Source: Candidatus Gastranaerophilales bacterium
Lineage (GTDB): Bacteria; Cyanobacteriota; Vampirovibrionia; Gastranaerophilales; Gastranaerophilaceae
Assembly: GCA_944323735.1 (NCBI GenBank)
Contig: CALUTO010000002.1
Coordinates: forward strand, 62,001-126,000
DNA: 64,000 nucleotides
Reading direction: 5' to 3'
The position numbers and the translations under genes were made by a program. Below, one piece after another: positions 52,029 to 61,605 of this stretch (its first letter is position 1; each line of letters opens with the position of its first letter). Below the pieces are notes generated by a model. The model saw only the letters and a list, made by a program, of their open reading frames with translations, had not been told where the DNA came from and made no database searches.

Positions 52029-52850
52029 CTATACATCTACTACTTCAATATCCTGTGAAATATGTTCTTTTAAAGAAGCTTCCACAAAATTTTTCAGCGT
52101 GTTTGAAGAAAATTTGCAGGATTTACAGCTGCCTTTCAATGAAACATAAACTTTGTTGTCCTTTACATCAACAAGCTCTATATCGCCTCCGTCTTTTCTC
52201 AATTCGTTGGAGATATATTTTTCAATAACATTGTTTACCTTTAAAATAAGTTGTGTTGCAGTCATACTGGAAATATCAATTTTTTCTTTTTTGTTTTTGT
52301 ATTCATCAAGAATTTTTTGTATTGCAATATGACATTGACCGCAGGCACCACCGGCTTTTGCATAATTCATAACATCTTCAAGATCCGTAAGGTGATTCTG
52401 CTCTATGACTTCTCTCAGTTGATTTTCTGTCACATGGTAACAGCGGCAGATAATTTTTTCATCACAGTGCTCTTTTGTATCTTCGCCGTAATAATTTGCT
52501 ATTGCCGCCTCGAGTGCCTCATGCCCCATAACAGAGCAGTGCATTTTCTGCGGCGGCAGCCCGCCGAGTTCATCTGCAATCTGCTGGTTAGTAATTTTTT
52601 TCGCTTCATCAATATGTTTTCCTATAATCATTTCCGTCAAAACACTGGAGCTAGCAACAGCAGAACCGCAGCCGAATGTTTGAAACTTTGCATCTGTGAT
52701 TATACCGTCTTTGTTAACTTTTAAATACAATTTAAGTGCATCCCCGCATGAAAGAGAACCGGCCTCTCCGATTGCATCCGCATCCTCGATTTCGCCTACA
52801 TTACGGGGGTTTTTATAATGATCAATTACTTCCTTTGTGTATTCCCACAT
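52029..52850 (-). CDS. nifU: Fe-S cluster scaffold NifU (three domains)
   Basis: This 273-residue protein has the full NifU plan: an IscU-like N-terminus (SLSCGDALKLYLKV, FGCGSAVASSSVL, HCSVMGHEAL), a central 2Fe-2S BFD-like domain (CRCYHVTENQLREVIEQ, GGACGQC) and a C-terminal Nfu domain (LRKDGGDIELVDV and CKSC). It builds Fe-S clusters with sulfur from NifS. GAGG precedes the ATG. Confidence 0.97.
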   Translation of the reverse strand: MWEYTKEVIDHYKNPRNVGEIEDADAIGEAGSLSCGDALKLYLKVNKDGIITDAKFQTFGCGSAVASSSVLTEMIIGKHIDEAKKITNQQIADELGGLPPQKMHCSVMGHEALEAAIANYYGEDTKEHCDEKIICRCYHVTENQLREVIEQNHLTDLEDVMNYAKAGGACGQCHIAIQKILDEYKNKKEKIDISSMTATQLILKVNNVIEKYISNELRKDGGDIELVDVKDNKVYVSLKGSCKSCKFSSNTLKNFVEASLKEHISQDIEVVDV

Positions 52851-53104
52851 TTCTCTTACCTCTTGTCCAGTAAATATAATTACATGTTACTCCAAAGAAA
52901 CAAAAAGAGAACGGATGTTAATAATTTTATAATTATTTGTTTAAATTTTTATGCTCGATTAGATTTTCAAACGCTTCAGTTTAAGAAACAGATATGCTAA
53001 ATGTAAATTTTTGTAAATAAAAATATATAATTATTCTATACTATATCAATACTTTTGCACTATTTTTCTTTATTAAAGTAAGAGAAAAATTCAGGAGAAA
53101 GAGA

Positions 53105-54217
53105 ATGAGCACAGATATTCAAAAAATAAAACAGCAGCCATTAGTAAATACACCGGCAAAGCCACAGGTAACACAAACAAATCCTGATGACATAAAAATT
53201 TATAATAACCCGAACGGACAAACAACCGTACAGAATAAAAACCAGGACAAAGTAGAAACCTCAACTCGACAACCTGAACAGGAAAGCACTGTTGATTTAA
53301 ACGCAGCAGATGCAGAAGGTCTGAGCGACAAAGAACGAAAAACTGTTGCAAAACAAAATATGGAAACAGCAAAATCACTTTCAGATGCAGCAACAAAAGC
53401 AACAGAAGCCTCTCAAAAAAGGATGGATGAAGCACTAACCAGACAGAATGAGACAGAAACAGCACAAATTAAGGCAGAAAAAGAAACTATCAGTGCAGAA
53501 AAAAACGTTACATCTGCCCGGAAAGGATTAAAGAGCGCAGAAACTAACAGGGACAATATCAAAAACAGCCTGTCACAATTAAAATCACAACTTTCCGGTG
53601 CGTCCGAGGAGCAAAAAGCCTCTATACAACAGCAGATATCTCAGAAAGAATCGGAATTGGCAAAAGCAGAAGAAAAGATAAAAATGGCAAAAGAAGAGCT
53701 TAGTAAAGCAGAAGAAGGCTTAGAAACAGCACAGCTTAACGAAAAAGAAGCAAAATTAAATGCACAGGAAGCAAAAAAAGAATGCGAACTTGCAGAAAGA
53801 GAACTGAAATCTAACGAAACACAGGCAAAAAGCGCAGAAGATACATACAATAAAGCAAAAGAAAAATATGATGAAATCAATCACGACACTTCTTTCTTAG
53901 GCAAATTATCTAACACCATTGAAAAATTCGGCAAAGCTGCAGATGTAGCAAGCCAGGGCATCAATGTTTATAATCAGTTTAGCAGCCTGAAAAGCAGTAT
54001 ATCAAACAACAAAGCAAATAATAACTATGGAAATTACGGCTCCTCTGCCATTTCTGCAGAAAACAGAGCACTTATGAGCGCAACAATAGCAAATACCGGC
54101 AGCTATATAAACAGATTAGATGCAAGCATGAGCAGCGGAATGTACGGAATGAGCGGAGTCGGAAATAATCCGAGCATTTTCAACGCACCTCAGTTCACTA
54201 ATCCACAGTACAGATAA
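53105..54217 (+). CDS. Orphan coiled-coil protein with FTNP C-terminus
   Basis: A 370-residue protein: a polar Gln/Asn-rich start, a long coiled coil (about residues 90-260, such as KAEEKIKMAKEELSKAEEGL), then a Ser/Asn/Tyr-rich tail (NNKANNNYGNYGSSAISAEN) ending APQFTNPQYR. There is no signal peptide. AGGAGAAAG precedes the ATG. Its layout (N-terminal MST, helical middle, FTNP end) parallels the larger protein at 8080. Function unknown; a filament or secreted structural protein is possible. Confidence 0.7.
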   Translation: MSTDIQKIKQQPLVNTPAKPQVTQTNPDDIKIYNNPNGQTTVQNKNQDKVETSTRQPEQESTVDLNAADAEGLSDKERKTVAKQNMETAKSLSDAATKATEASQKRMDEALTRQNETETAQIKAEKETISAEKNVTSARKGLKSAETNRDNIKNSLSQLKSQLSGASEEQKASIQQQISQKESELAKAEEKIKMAKEELSKAEEGLETAQLNEKEAKLNAQEAKKECELAERELKSNETQAKSAEDTYNKAKEKYDEINHDTSFLGKLSNTIEKFGKAADVASQGINVYNQFSSLKSSISNNKANNNYGNYGSSAISAENRALMSATIANTGSYINRLDASMSSGMYGMSGVGNNPSIFNAPQFTNPQYR

Positions 54218-54233
54218 TCATCATTTAAGCTGA

Positions 54234-54692
54234 TTATTCTTTTGTGCACTGCCATTTTGCCATATATTCAGAAGCGTCATCGAATTTTTCATGGGAATAA
54301 TGTGTTCTTGCACCCTTTTTTAACGAACAGGAATAATACCCCTTTCCGTCACTTCTGACTACCATAGTGCATTCCTGATTTTCTGCACTACAGCGATAGT
54401 GTTCATATTCAAAAAATTCGCACTTGCCGTCTCGGATTCTGTTTATAAGTTCTTTTTTATCCAGACTGCATCCGACACCGCCGTATGCACCGCCGCCGAA
54501 CTTGTCTCTCGCAACGGCACAGGGTTCTATTTTGGATTTAAAAACTTCTTTATATGTATCATCCGGACATTCATATTTTCCGTAACCGTCAGGGTTTACC
54601 TCTGCAAAAATTTCCTCAATTTCATTTGCTAAAACCGGCAGCAGCTGACATCCTAAAAATGCAATTAATGATGCAACAACAACCTTTTTCAT
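54234..54692 (-). CDS. Secreted Cys-rich hypothetical protein
   Basis: A 152-residue protein from the ATG at 54692 (GAGGAATTAATA upstream), with a signal peptide (MKKVVVASLIAFLGCQLLPV, cleavage near LAN). The mature part has eight cysteines in an even pattern (KYECPDDTYKEVFKSKIEPC and so on), suggesting disulfides in the periplasm or outside. No family is recognised. Confidence 0.65.
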   Translation of the reverse strand: MKKVVVASLIAFLGCQLLPVLANEIEEIFAEVNPDGYGKYECPDDTYKEVFKSKIEPCAVARDKFGGGAYGGVGCSLDKKELINRIRDGKCEFFEYEHYRCSAENQECTMVVRSDGKGYYSCSLKKGARTHYSHEKFDDASEYMAKWQCTKE

Positions 54693-54788
54693 TATTAATT
54701 CCTCATAATAAAACACTAACAGATTCTAACACATTTTTTTGTTTGCGTAAACTTTTCATGTGCTATAGTTATATTCAGGGAGACGGGT

Positions 54789-55535
54789 ATGCAAAATTCA
54801 AAAGAAAACCTGGAAAAAGATTTAAACAGAACAAAAGAAGTTTACCGGACGATTTTTGAAAAAGCAAAACAAGCGATTGACATACAACTTAATATGCTGA
54901 AAAAAAATGTTGTATGCAATCATTGCATAAAGGACTGCAATATTGACTATTCTTTAGCAAAGCTTTTTGAAAAATATCCAGGAAACTGCTGTTTCACAAA
55001 CTGGCAGAAAGCAGCTTACGAAAAGCTTTTAGGAAAAATATCAAAAGATATCTACGAAAAAATACAGGTAATAGATAAAAAAAGAGAGAATTACAAATGT
55101 GCGAAATGCTCCTCATGCTGCAAACTTGCAAGTTCAGAATTCACCTATGATGAATTAAAACAAAAAGCAGCCAACGGTGACAGATTTGCAAAAGAATTCA
55201 CATCTATTTTTATTCCTTATCCTGACAACAAAATACCTGAACAAATATATCCGGAATACGTTGCTCTTCTTGAAAAGAAATTTGATAAGGACATACAATT
55301 TTATTACTGCCCGAAGCTCGGCAAAGACGGGTTGTGTACAGATTACGAAAACAGACCCTCAATCTGCCGCTCTTTTCCTGAAAATCCGCTTGCAGCACTC
55401 CCTCCGAAATGCGGATTTCACAAATGGAAAGAGGAAAATGAGATTACGGCACTTCTTTTGCATGCATTGATTGAAATTGTCGAATTTTATAAGTCAAAAC
55501 TAGAAGCACTGCTTGAAAACAACAACAAAATTTAA
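54789..55535 (+). CDS. YkgJ-family cysteine-cluster protein (2)
   Basis: A 248-residue protein with an extra N-terminal helical region, holding a CNHCIKDC pair, ahead of the YkgJ core: YKCAKCSSCCKLASSEFTYD, YYCPKLGKDGLCTDYENRPS and ICRSFPENPLAALPPKCGFH. It is a distant paralogue of the protein at 46648 but longer. AGGGAG precedes the ATG, so this one is conventionally translated. Confidence 0.88.
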   Translation: MQNSKENLEKDLNRTKEVYRTIFEKAKQAIDIQLNMLKKNVVCNHCIKDCNIDYSLAKLFEKYPGNCCFTNWQKAAYEKLLGKISKDIYEKIQVIDKKRENYKCAKCSSCCKLASSEFTYDELKQKAANGDRFAKEFTSIFIPYPDNKIPEQIYPEYVALLEKKFDKDIQFYYCPKLGKDGLCTDYENRPSICRSFPENPLAALPPKCGFHKWKEENEITALLLHALIEIVEFYKSKLEALLENNNKI

Positions 55536-55675
55536 AGTTAGATAAAATTAATTATGTAAAGTTGCTTTAAAAATAAAGATTCTCTCAAAAGCAGCAAAAT
55601 GCAAAAGACTTTATTTATTTTATGTGAAGTATTACAAAATTGACAGGATAAAATGCCAAAGCAGAGGAAGAAATT

Positions 55676-56158
55676 ATGACAAACAAAAAAGTGCTGGTTG
55701 CATATTTCAGCGCAACAGGAACAACAGAAGGGCTTGCAAAAAGGCTTGCCAGAATTACAGAAGGTGATTTGTTTAAAATCATACCGGAGGAGCCTTATAC
55801 AGCAGACGACCTGAACTGGCAGAACAGCAAAAGCAGAAGTTCTGTTGAAATGCAGGACAAAAAATGCCGTCCGGCAATATCTTCAAAATTGGATAATATA
55901 AATGATTATGACGTAATATTTGTCGGATTTCCTGTCTGGTGGTACAGAGAGCCCTCAATTATAGATACTTTTATGGAATCATATGACTTTACCGGTAAAA
56001 CAGTAGTGCCTTTTGCAACATCAGGAGGCAGTCCGATTGGAGACTCGGGAAAAAACATGCAGGCTCTTGCACCGGAAGCCGGAGTCGTTGAAGGAAAATG
56101 CTTTTCAGTGGATGTATCTGATACAGAACTCAAAAACCGGACAAAACAATGGCTGTAG
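55676..56158 (+). CDS. Flavodoxin family protein
   Basis: A 160-residue protein. It has the FMN phosphate loop LVAYFSATGTTEGLAKRLAR, then DVIFVGFPVWWYREPSIIDT and VPFATSGGSPIGDSGKNMQA. It resembles the flavodoxins of gut anaerobes that start with VAYFSATG. It probably carries electrons or reduces quinones. GAGGAAGAAATT precedes the ATG, and the gene is followed after 46 bases by another flavoprotein gene. Confidence 0.92.
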   Translation: MTNKKVLVAYFSATGTTEGLAKRLARITEGDLFKIIPEEPYTADDLNWQNSKSRSSVEMQDKKCRPAISSKLDNINDYDVIFVGFPVWWYREPSIIDTFMESYDFTGKTVVPFATSGGSPIGDSGKNMQALAPEAGVVEGKCFSVDVSDTELKNRTKQWL

Positions 56159-56204
56159 GAACAAAAACAACACTGATGCAATCTGACAAATAAAGGGGAA
56201 CAAA

Positions 56205-56858
56205 ATGACAAAAAAAATATATGTGATAAACGGCTCACCGAGAAAGCAGTGGAATACGGCTCAAATGTGCGAAAGTTTTGCAAAAGGTGCAAAAGATAAC
56301 GGCGCAGAGGTAGAAATTATTCATCTTTATGACCTTGATTTCAAAGGCTGCAGAAGCTGCTTTGCCTGCAAACTAAAAGGCGGAAAAAGTTTCGGTAAAT
56401 GCGCTTATCCGGATGACTTAACGCCGCTGCTTGAAAATATCTCAAAAGCTGACGGTCTTGTAATGGCAAGTCCGATATACTGCAGCGATGTTACAGGAAT
56501 GATGAGATGCTTTATCGAACGCCTTACATTTCCGTTTTTTGAATACAAACAGGGATATCCGTCAATCGCTCCTAAAAAGCTAAAAACAGTAATGATATAC
56601 ACTATGAACATAAAAGAAGAACTTGCAAACCGGATGTATCCTGATATGTATAACCGGACAGAATTTATGATAGAGACGGTATTCTCAAAACCTGAACGAA
56701 TTTTTGCTTACGATACCTACCAGTTTAGCGATTATGACAAATATGTTGTTGAAACTTTTGACAAAAATGAAAAATTAAAACAGAAAAACGAACAATTCCC
56801 AAAAGATTTGCAAACAGCGTATACAGCAGGGGCAAAAACAGCACTTTCTCTGACTTAA
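56205..56858 (+). CDS. NAD(P)H-dependent FMN oxidoreductase
   Basis: A 217-residue flavodoxin-like reductase: INGSPRKQWNTAQMCESFAK, IHLYDLDFKGCRSCFACKLK and GLVMASPIYCSDVTGMMRCF. It probably reduces quinones, nitro or iron substrates with NAD(P)H through FMN. It is co-transcribed with the flavodoxin gene upstream. AAAGGGGA precedes the ATG. Confidence 0.92.
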   Translation: MTKKIYVINGSPRKQWNTAQMCESFAKGAKDNGAEVEIIHLYDLDFKGCRSCFACKLKGGKSFGKCAYPDDLTPLLENISKADGLVMASPIYCSDVTGMMRCFIERLTFPFFEYKQGYPSIAPKKLKTVMIYTMNIKEELANRMYPDMYNRTEFMIETVFSKPERIFAYDTYQFSDYDKYVVETFDKNEKLKQKNEQFPKDLQTAYTAGAKTALSLT

Positions 56859-56889
56859 TATTTCAGAGAAATATTCAGAAAATTAAAAC

Positions 56890-56917
56890 AAAACGGCGGT
56901 ATAAAACCCGCCGTTTT
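56890..56917. terminator. Bidirectional terminator between convergent genes
   Basis: AAAACGGCGG (56890-56899) pairs with CCGCCGTTTT (56908-56917). It serves the flavoprotein gene (plus) and the glycogen-synthase-like gene (minus). Confidence 0.88.
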
Positions 56918-56926
56918 AATTATATT

Positions 56927-59845
56927 TTATGCAGCCGGATGTTCGCCTGCTGCGATGTCAGGAAGTTCATTTCTGTCGTAGCCGAATTTGTCTGTGTATT
57001 CAAAAATCGGTCCTTTTTTGCCTTTCTGTGCCCAGCTGAAATCAACTTTCAGGTCATTTTTGATTATTTCATTGTATTTTTCGGGATTGTTGAAGTAAAT
57101 ATCACAGATTTCGACAAGTTTGTCATAGACGCTCTGTTCACTGATATACGGAGCAAGAAATCCTGTTTCGCCATCAACAATTGTGTCGTGATATCCACCG
57201 GTATCCGTTGCCAGAATAGGAGTGCCTTTAGCATCACATTCTGCCTGAGAAAGTCCACAGGGCTCTTCATTAGACGGAGCGACAAATATCTGGGCGGCTG
57301 CCATAATTGCAGGATTCGGAAGTCCGCCTTTTAGTGCAATCACCCTTTCTGCACGGGCTTTGTTCTGTCCGTAATCAGGATTTTTCAGGTCAAACAAATA
57401 ACCGAGCTCCTGTTTTTCAGGAGAAGCAGGGCCGCCTACAAGTATAACCGGCATAGGCTTGCCGGGAAATTTTTCTTCCCAGGTGTCAAACAGTCTGAAT
57501 ACAGCTCCTTTGAAATGTTCAAGACCTTTTTGGCTGACAAGTCTGTGAGCAAATGCAATCATAGGAGCATCGACAAATTCTTCTTTTGAAAGTTTAAATG
57601 GTGCCCTGTCTGCGCCGATAACTACAAGATTCGGATTTTTACAGTCTATTGCAAACGGTTTTATAAAGCTGTCATAGAAGCGGGCTTTGTTTTCTCTTCT
57701 TTTTTGAAGTATCTCATCAATATTAGTATTTTCGTCATACACTTCAAATTCAAGCCCCTTTACCCTGTTATTTTTAGCAACTGCATTCATATCTATTGTA
57801 TTTTTGTCATAACCGTTTATGGTACCGGAGATGGTGCCTGCGTCTTTTCTTCTTTGAAGAAGAGGATAGAGAATACCTGATTTCTGAGGGTCATTTATCA
57901 ACTCCTGAGTGTAAGTTTTTGACACAGGAACAAACCAGTCAGAAAGTGCAACTCCGATAAATGCATGATTGAAATGTTTGTCACCGGTTTTTCTCTTTAA
58001 AAGAACAGTGTTGCACATGTCATCATTATCCATGTCATTTTCAAACACAATTCCGCTGTGTGCGTTTTCCGTAATACCTATTGCAAAACTGTCAAACAGC
58101 GTATTTATAATGTTTTCTGTAACACGGTTTTTTCCGAGAAGAGAAGTATTTCCGTCATTGGATTTACCCTGATGTTTGAGATTGTGTCCGACAAGGACTG
58201 TCGGCATATTTTCAAGTGCTTCTGCAGTTTTTTGTGTAATTTCATTGTACGCATATTCAAGTGGTGCTCTGTATCTCAACAGTGCTGCAAGCGAACCAGC
58301 ATGCCAGTCATTAAGAAGAAATGCACCGGGTGCTTTGATTTTGTCAAAAGCTTCTCTGTCTGTGATTTTCACATTAGTCAATCCGAGAAGTGCGTAATCT
58401 TTAGGTGTTTCACCTTTTTCAGCAGCTTTTTTCTTTTCTTCGTTTGAATACACCTCGGAAACTTTATATTTTGCCAGTTTGTATACAGCTTTGGTAAGCA
58501 GTGCGAATTTTTCTGTTTCTTCAGCGTTTGTTGTGGAATCGTAGATATTTTCGTTAAAGTAATCACTGTTTTTAATAAAGACAAGTGTCTTTTTCATGGT
58601 GCTGCCGTCCTGTGCCTTGAACGGAACTTCGGTTGAGTAAAATTCAATATTTTCAGGATGAGTTTCTCCGTTCCTGTAAACATGAGTCGGCATTTCTGCA
58701 ATTTTTTTCAGGTCAAATTTTGTATTGCCGTAAACGTATGTATATTTTCCGTCCTCTTCATGAAACTCGGATTTGTTCTTTTTAAGATACATCGGCAAAA
58801 ATACAGGCGAATCAATACCAAGCTGGATAAAATTGTTCTGAATATTAACAGGAACGACCCCGAGTCCGCCGAGCTGAATCGGACTGTATTCTGCAGTTAC
58901 AGACCATGTTGAAGTAAGCTCGGGATGATTTTTCCTGAACTCTTTTATGTCGGCAACGGTTTGTTCTGCAGTTCTGTCAAGACGTTTAGGCGCAGATGTT
59001 CTTATAAAATCATATGCGGCATTTTGTCTCGTTTCATCAACTTTTGTTTCGTTATTCAAAACCTGAAGCAGATTAAGATCATAGTGTCTTACGGTATATG
59101 CACTCATAACCGGATTCAGCCCTACTTCTGTAGCTTTAATTGCCGTATTTGCCAGATTATTTGCCTCATTTATCCTGTCGTTAAATGAGGAAACATTGTT
59201 TTTTGCGTCATAGGAAATATTTCTCGATTCATAAGCAACAGCCTTTGCTTCATTTGCCATTGCAGAGAGACTATCCGCTTTTTTTTCTGCGTTTTCTGTT
59301 TTAGAAAGGATGCTTGAAGCGGTTTCTTCGGCATCTTTAATCTCTTCTTCACTGTAGCCTTTTTTAACTAAATCCTCTTTGCTGTTTTTAACGTACTCTT
59401 TTACCCCGAATACAGACCCCAGAGCGAGAAGAGCACCGGTTAGTGCCGATTTTGCCGATATCGGGTTTGTTCTTTTTTGCAAATCATTTGCGGCATTTTT
59501 CACAGCCTCGGAAATCTTTTCCTGAATACCCTTTTCTGAAAATTGGTTATTTAGTGTTTCAATAGTTTTTTGCAATTCTTTTAACTGCTTTGAAGTTTTC
59601 CCTTTTGCAAGTTTATACGTAACAGGAAGTCCGGCAACTGTCAGCGCAATTGCAGCAAGTCCGCCGTAATCTTTTATATAAGCAGGAATTTTATTCTTTA
59701 CCTGAGAAGAATTGAAAGTATCAGCCGCAGGCTGCGACAAAGGTGCAGTCTGTTGTATTTGCTGCTGCTGTTGAATTGTATTGTTTGCTGCAGATTTTAT
59801 TTGCATAGACTGCAAAAGACCGGATGTTTTTAGATTTGTTTCCAC
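56927..59845 (-). CDS. Glycogen/starch synthase-like GT5 protein with membrane-anchored N-terminal extension
   Basis: A 972-residue protein starting at GTG with GGGAG upstream. Residues 1-50 are Gln-rich and disordered, 55-75 form a membrane helix (YGGLAAIALTVAGLPVTYKL), and coiled coils and a second hydrophobic region follow to about 300. The GT5 domain (about 310-960) has the donor-binding loop variant SPIQLGGLGVVPVNI in place of KTGGL, then IAFAHRLVSQKGLEHF and APSNEEPCGLSQAECDAKGT with the nucleotide-sugar Glu. It should transfer glucose from ADP- or UDP-glucose to glycogen. Ordinary GlgA is about 480 residues, so the first 300 residues are extra. Confidence 0.86.
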   Translation of the reverse strand: METNLKTSGLLQSMQIKSAANNTIQQQQQIQQTAPLSQPAADTFNSSQVKNKIPAYIKDYGGLAAIALTVAGLPVTYKLAKGKTSKQLKELQKTIETLNNQFSEKGIQEKISEAVKNAANDLQKRTNPISAKSALTGALLALGSVFGVKEYVKNSKEDLVKKGYSEEEIKDAEETASSILSKTENAEKKADSLSAMANEAKAVAYESRNISYDAKNNVSSFNDRINEANNLANTAIKATEVGLNPVMSAYTVRHYDLNLLQVLNNETKVDETRQNAAYDFIRTSAPKRLDRTAEQTVADIKEFRKNHPELTSTWSVTAEYSPIQLGGLGVVPVNIQNNFIQLGIDSPVFLPMYLKKNKSEFHEEDGKYTYVYGNTKFDLKKIAEMPTHVYRNGETHPENIEFYSTEVPFKAQDGSTMKKTLVFIKNSDYFNENIYDSTTNAEETEKFALLTKAVYKLAKYKVSEVYSNEEKKKAAEKGETPKDYALLGLTNVKITDREAFDKIKAPGAFLLNDWHAGSLAALLRYRAPLEYAYNEITQKTAEALENMPTVLVGHNLKHQGKSNDGNTSLLGKNRVTENIINTLFDSFAIGITENAHSGIVFENDMDNDDMCNTVLLKRKTGDKHFNHAFIGVALSDWFVPVSKTYTQELINDPQKSGILYPLLQRRKDAGTISGTINGYDKNTIDMNAVAKNNRVKGLEFEVYDENTNIDEILQKRRENKARFYDSFIKPFAIDCKNPNLVVIGADRAPFKLSKEEFVDAPMIAFAHRLVSQKGLEHFKGAVFRLFDTWEEKFPGKPMPVILVGGPASPEKQELGYLFDLKNPDYGQNKARAERVIALKGGLPNPAIMAAAQIFVAPSNEEPCGLSQAECDAKGTPILATDTGGYHDTIVDGETGFLAPYISEQSVYDKLVEICDIYFNNPEKYNEIIKNDLKVDFSWAQKGKKGPIFEYTDKFGYDRNELPDIAAGEHPAA

Positions 59846-60074
59846 TGGAAAACTCCCTTCTCTAGACTATGATTATATCTATATACACACTTTACAAAAG
59901 ACCTGAAGGACAATTTTTGTTAGCAAAAATAATAATATAACAAAAATCGTAACAAATGGTAATATATTAATAAATATTAATAATCAATAAATTGTGAAAA
60001 AGTACTTGCTCTTGCCACAACCGGATATTTATTATAGATTTATATCAGAGGAATATGTATGGAAGGAATTAGTA

Positions 60075-60893
60075 GTGAAAAAAATATTTATATGCTTTAC
60101 TTTTTTGGCATTATTATCATCTCCGGCATTTGCTAAAGCAATAAAAGTGTCTGCACTCCAACCCTTCGGTACGGAAAATCCTTCTGAAACGCTTAAAGTA
60201 ATGGCTCTTGAGACCGTTGAATTCAAAAACGGAATTATATTCAAAGACGGGGCAATAATTAAAGGCAAAGTTTTTGATGTAACAGACCCGAAAAGAGCCA
60301 AAAGAAATGCCACCTTTAAATTTCAACCTGTTGAATATACATATAATGGAAAGACAACAGTAATTAACAATGAAGAGTTTATTGGCAGATATTCGCCTGT
60401 TATAGATAAAGGTGACATTGCGCTCAGTGCAGCATCTACCGCAGGCGGAATACTTCTAAACATACCCGGACTCGGTCAGGCTGTATCTTTTGTAAAAGGA
60501 GCAGTTAAAGACCCGGACGAGAACAGACTCAAATCAGGTGTAAAACAGATTTACAAAGATTCGCCGCTTTCTTATATAGAAGAAGGAAAAGAAGTAGTAC
60601 TTGCGCCGGACAGTATTTTTGTATTGAAATTTAAAACCGGTAAGGATGATGAACATGAAATGTACGAGGGCGAAGAACACGCTGATAAAATAAAAGAACA
60701 GGAAGCAAAAGGACAAAAACTTAAAGAACAAAATACAGATAATCAGCAAACACCGGCAGAAACAAAGCAAAAAGAGCCGCCGCTTCCTGAAGTAATTGAG
60801 TCGGAGGCTGTAATGAATGAACCGCTTTTAAAACCCTACGACCCGTATAAGGTGCTCAGAGAAGTCGAACTGAAAACAGCCAGAGGATATTAA
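60075..60893 (+). CDS. Secreted hypothetical protein
   Basis: A 272-residue protein from a GTG at 60075, chosen because AAGGAATTAGTA lies before it and a signal peptide starts there (VKKIFICFTFLALLSSPAFA). An upstream ATG at 59994 would put 27 polar residues ahead of the signal. The mature part is beta-rich (IIFKDGAIIKGKVFDV), with a glycine-rich hydrophobic segment near residue 125 and a charged Lys/Glu/Pro tail. No family is recognised. Confidence 0.65.
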   Translation: MKKIFICFTFLALLSSPAFAKAIKVSALQPFGTENPSETLKVMALETVEFKNGIIFKDGAIIKGKVFDVTDPKRAKRNATFKFQPVEYTYNGKTTVINNEEFIGRYSPVIDKGDIALSAASTAGGILLNIPGLGQAVSFVKGAVKDPDENRLKSGVKQIYKDSPLSYIEEGKEVVLAPDSIFVLKFKTGKDDEHEMYEGEEHADKIKEQEAKGQKLKEQNTDNQQTPAETKQKEPPLPEVIESEAVMNEPLLKPYDPYKVLREVELKTARGY

Positions 60894-60999
60894 GATTTGC
60901 AATATTAATCGTAATGAACCGGACGTAAGTATTCGTTTTTGAAATCAAAAAAAACGCTGCCACGATTCGTTTGCGAACATATTAAAATACAAAAAGACA

Positions 61000-61539
61000 T
61001 TAATAACCCAGAGCTTTTTTCCACTGTTTAAAATAGTCTTTGAGTCTTGACCACCCGGTTTCTTTTTTAACAACAGGTTCTTCAGGATAATACATTTCCA
61101 GCCTGTGAGTAGTCCTGTAGTCCAGCTGTTTATTTTTTCTGATATACCTGTCCATCTTTGCTATAAATTTTTTGTTATTAGAACTAAAACCATTTTTTCT
61201 ATAAAATAGATGCGGAGGATTGTACGGATCATAGGCTGTCGTTGTTGCAATAAGTCTGACTCTGCCGCCGCAGCCTGATTTTTTGCTCAGATTTTTTGCA
61301 AAATCCAAAAATTTTGTACCGTATCCCTGCCGCTTGTTTTTAAAAATAACAAGCTGGTGAACAAACAGATACGGGTCTTTAAAATGGTAATTAGAGACAA
61401 ATGCCCTCATTTGTCCCAATATCTCAGGATTTTTTGTACTAATCATTGTATAGCTGTTTGTAGATGGACGGGAGTAGAACAATACTTCCGGAAGTTTTTT
61501 TACAGGTTTTGTTAATAAAAGTGAAGTTTTCATATTCAT
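61000..61539 (-). CDS. GNAT-family acetyltransferase-like protein
   Basis: A protein of about 179 residues from the ATG at 61539 (AGG upstream); an earlier ATG at 61578 is possible. It shows the GNAT core: LVIFKNKRQGYGTKFLDFAK with the acetyl-CoA loop R/Q-x-x-G-x-G, and HLFYRKNGF near the end. The substrate is unknown. A Lys/Trp-rich C-terminus follows. Confidence 0.75.
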   Translation of the reverse strand: MNMKTSLLLTKPVKKLPEVLFYSRPSTNSYTMISTKNPEILGQMRAFVSNYHFKDPYLFVHQLVIFKNKRQGYGTKFLDFAKNLSKKSGCGGRVRLIATTTAYDPYNPPHLFYRKNGFSSNNKKFIAKMDRYIRKNKQLDYRTTHRLEMYYPEEPVVKKETGWSRLKDYFKQWKKALGY

Positions 61540-61605
61540 ATAAAAACCTGTAAAAAAATTTTTTGTCATCCAAAACAAAATATTCAGACAAAATTATTTT
61601 TAAAG

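Noticed and set aside
50771-52850. Nitrogen-fixation island
   Set aside because: Only nifS and nifU are present; flanking genes are unrelated and no nifHDK or other nif genes occur.
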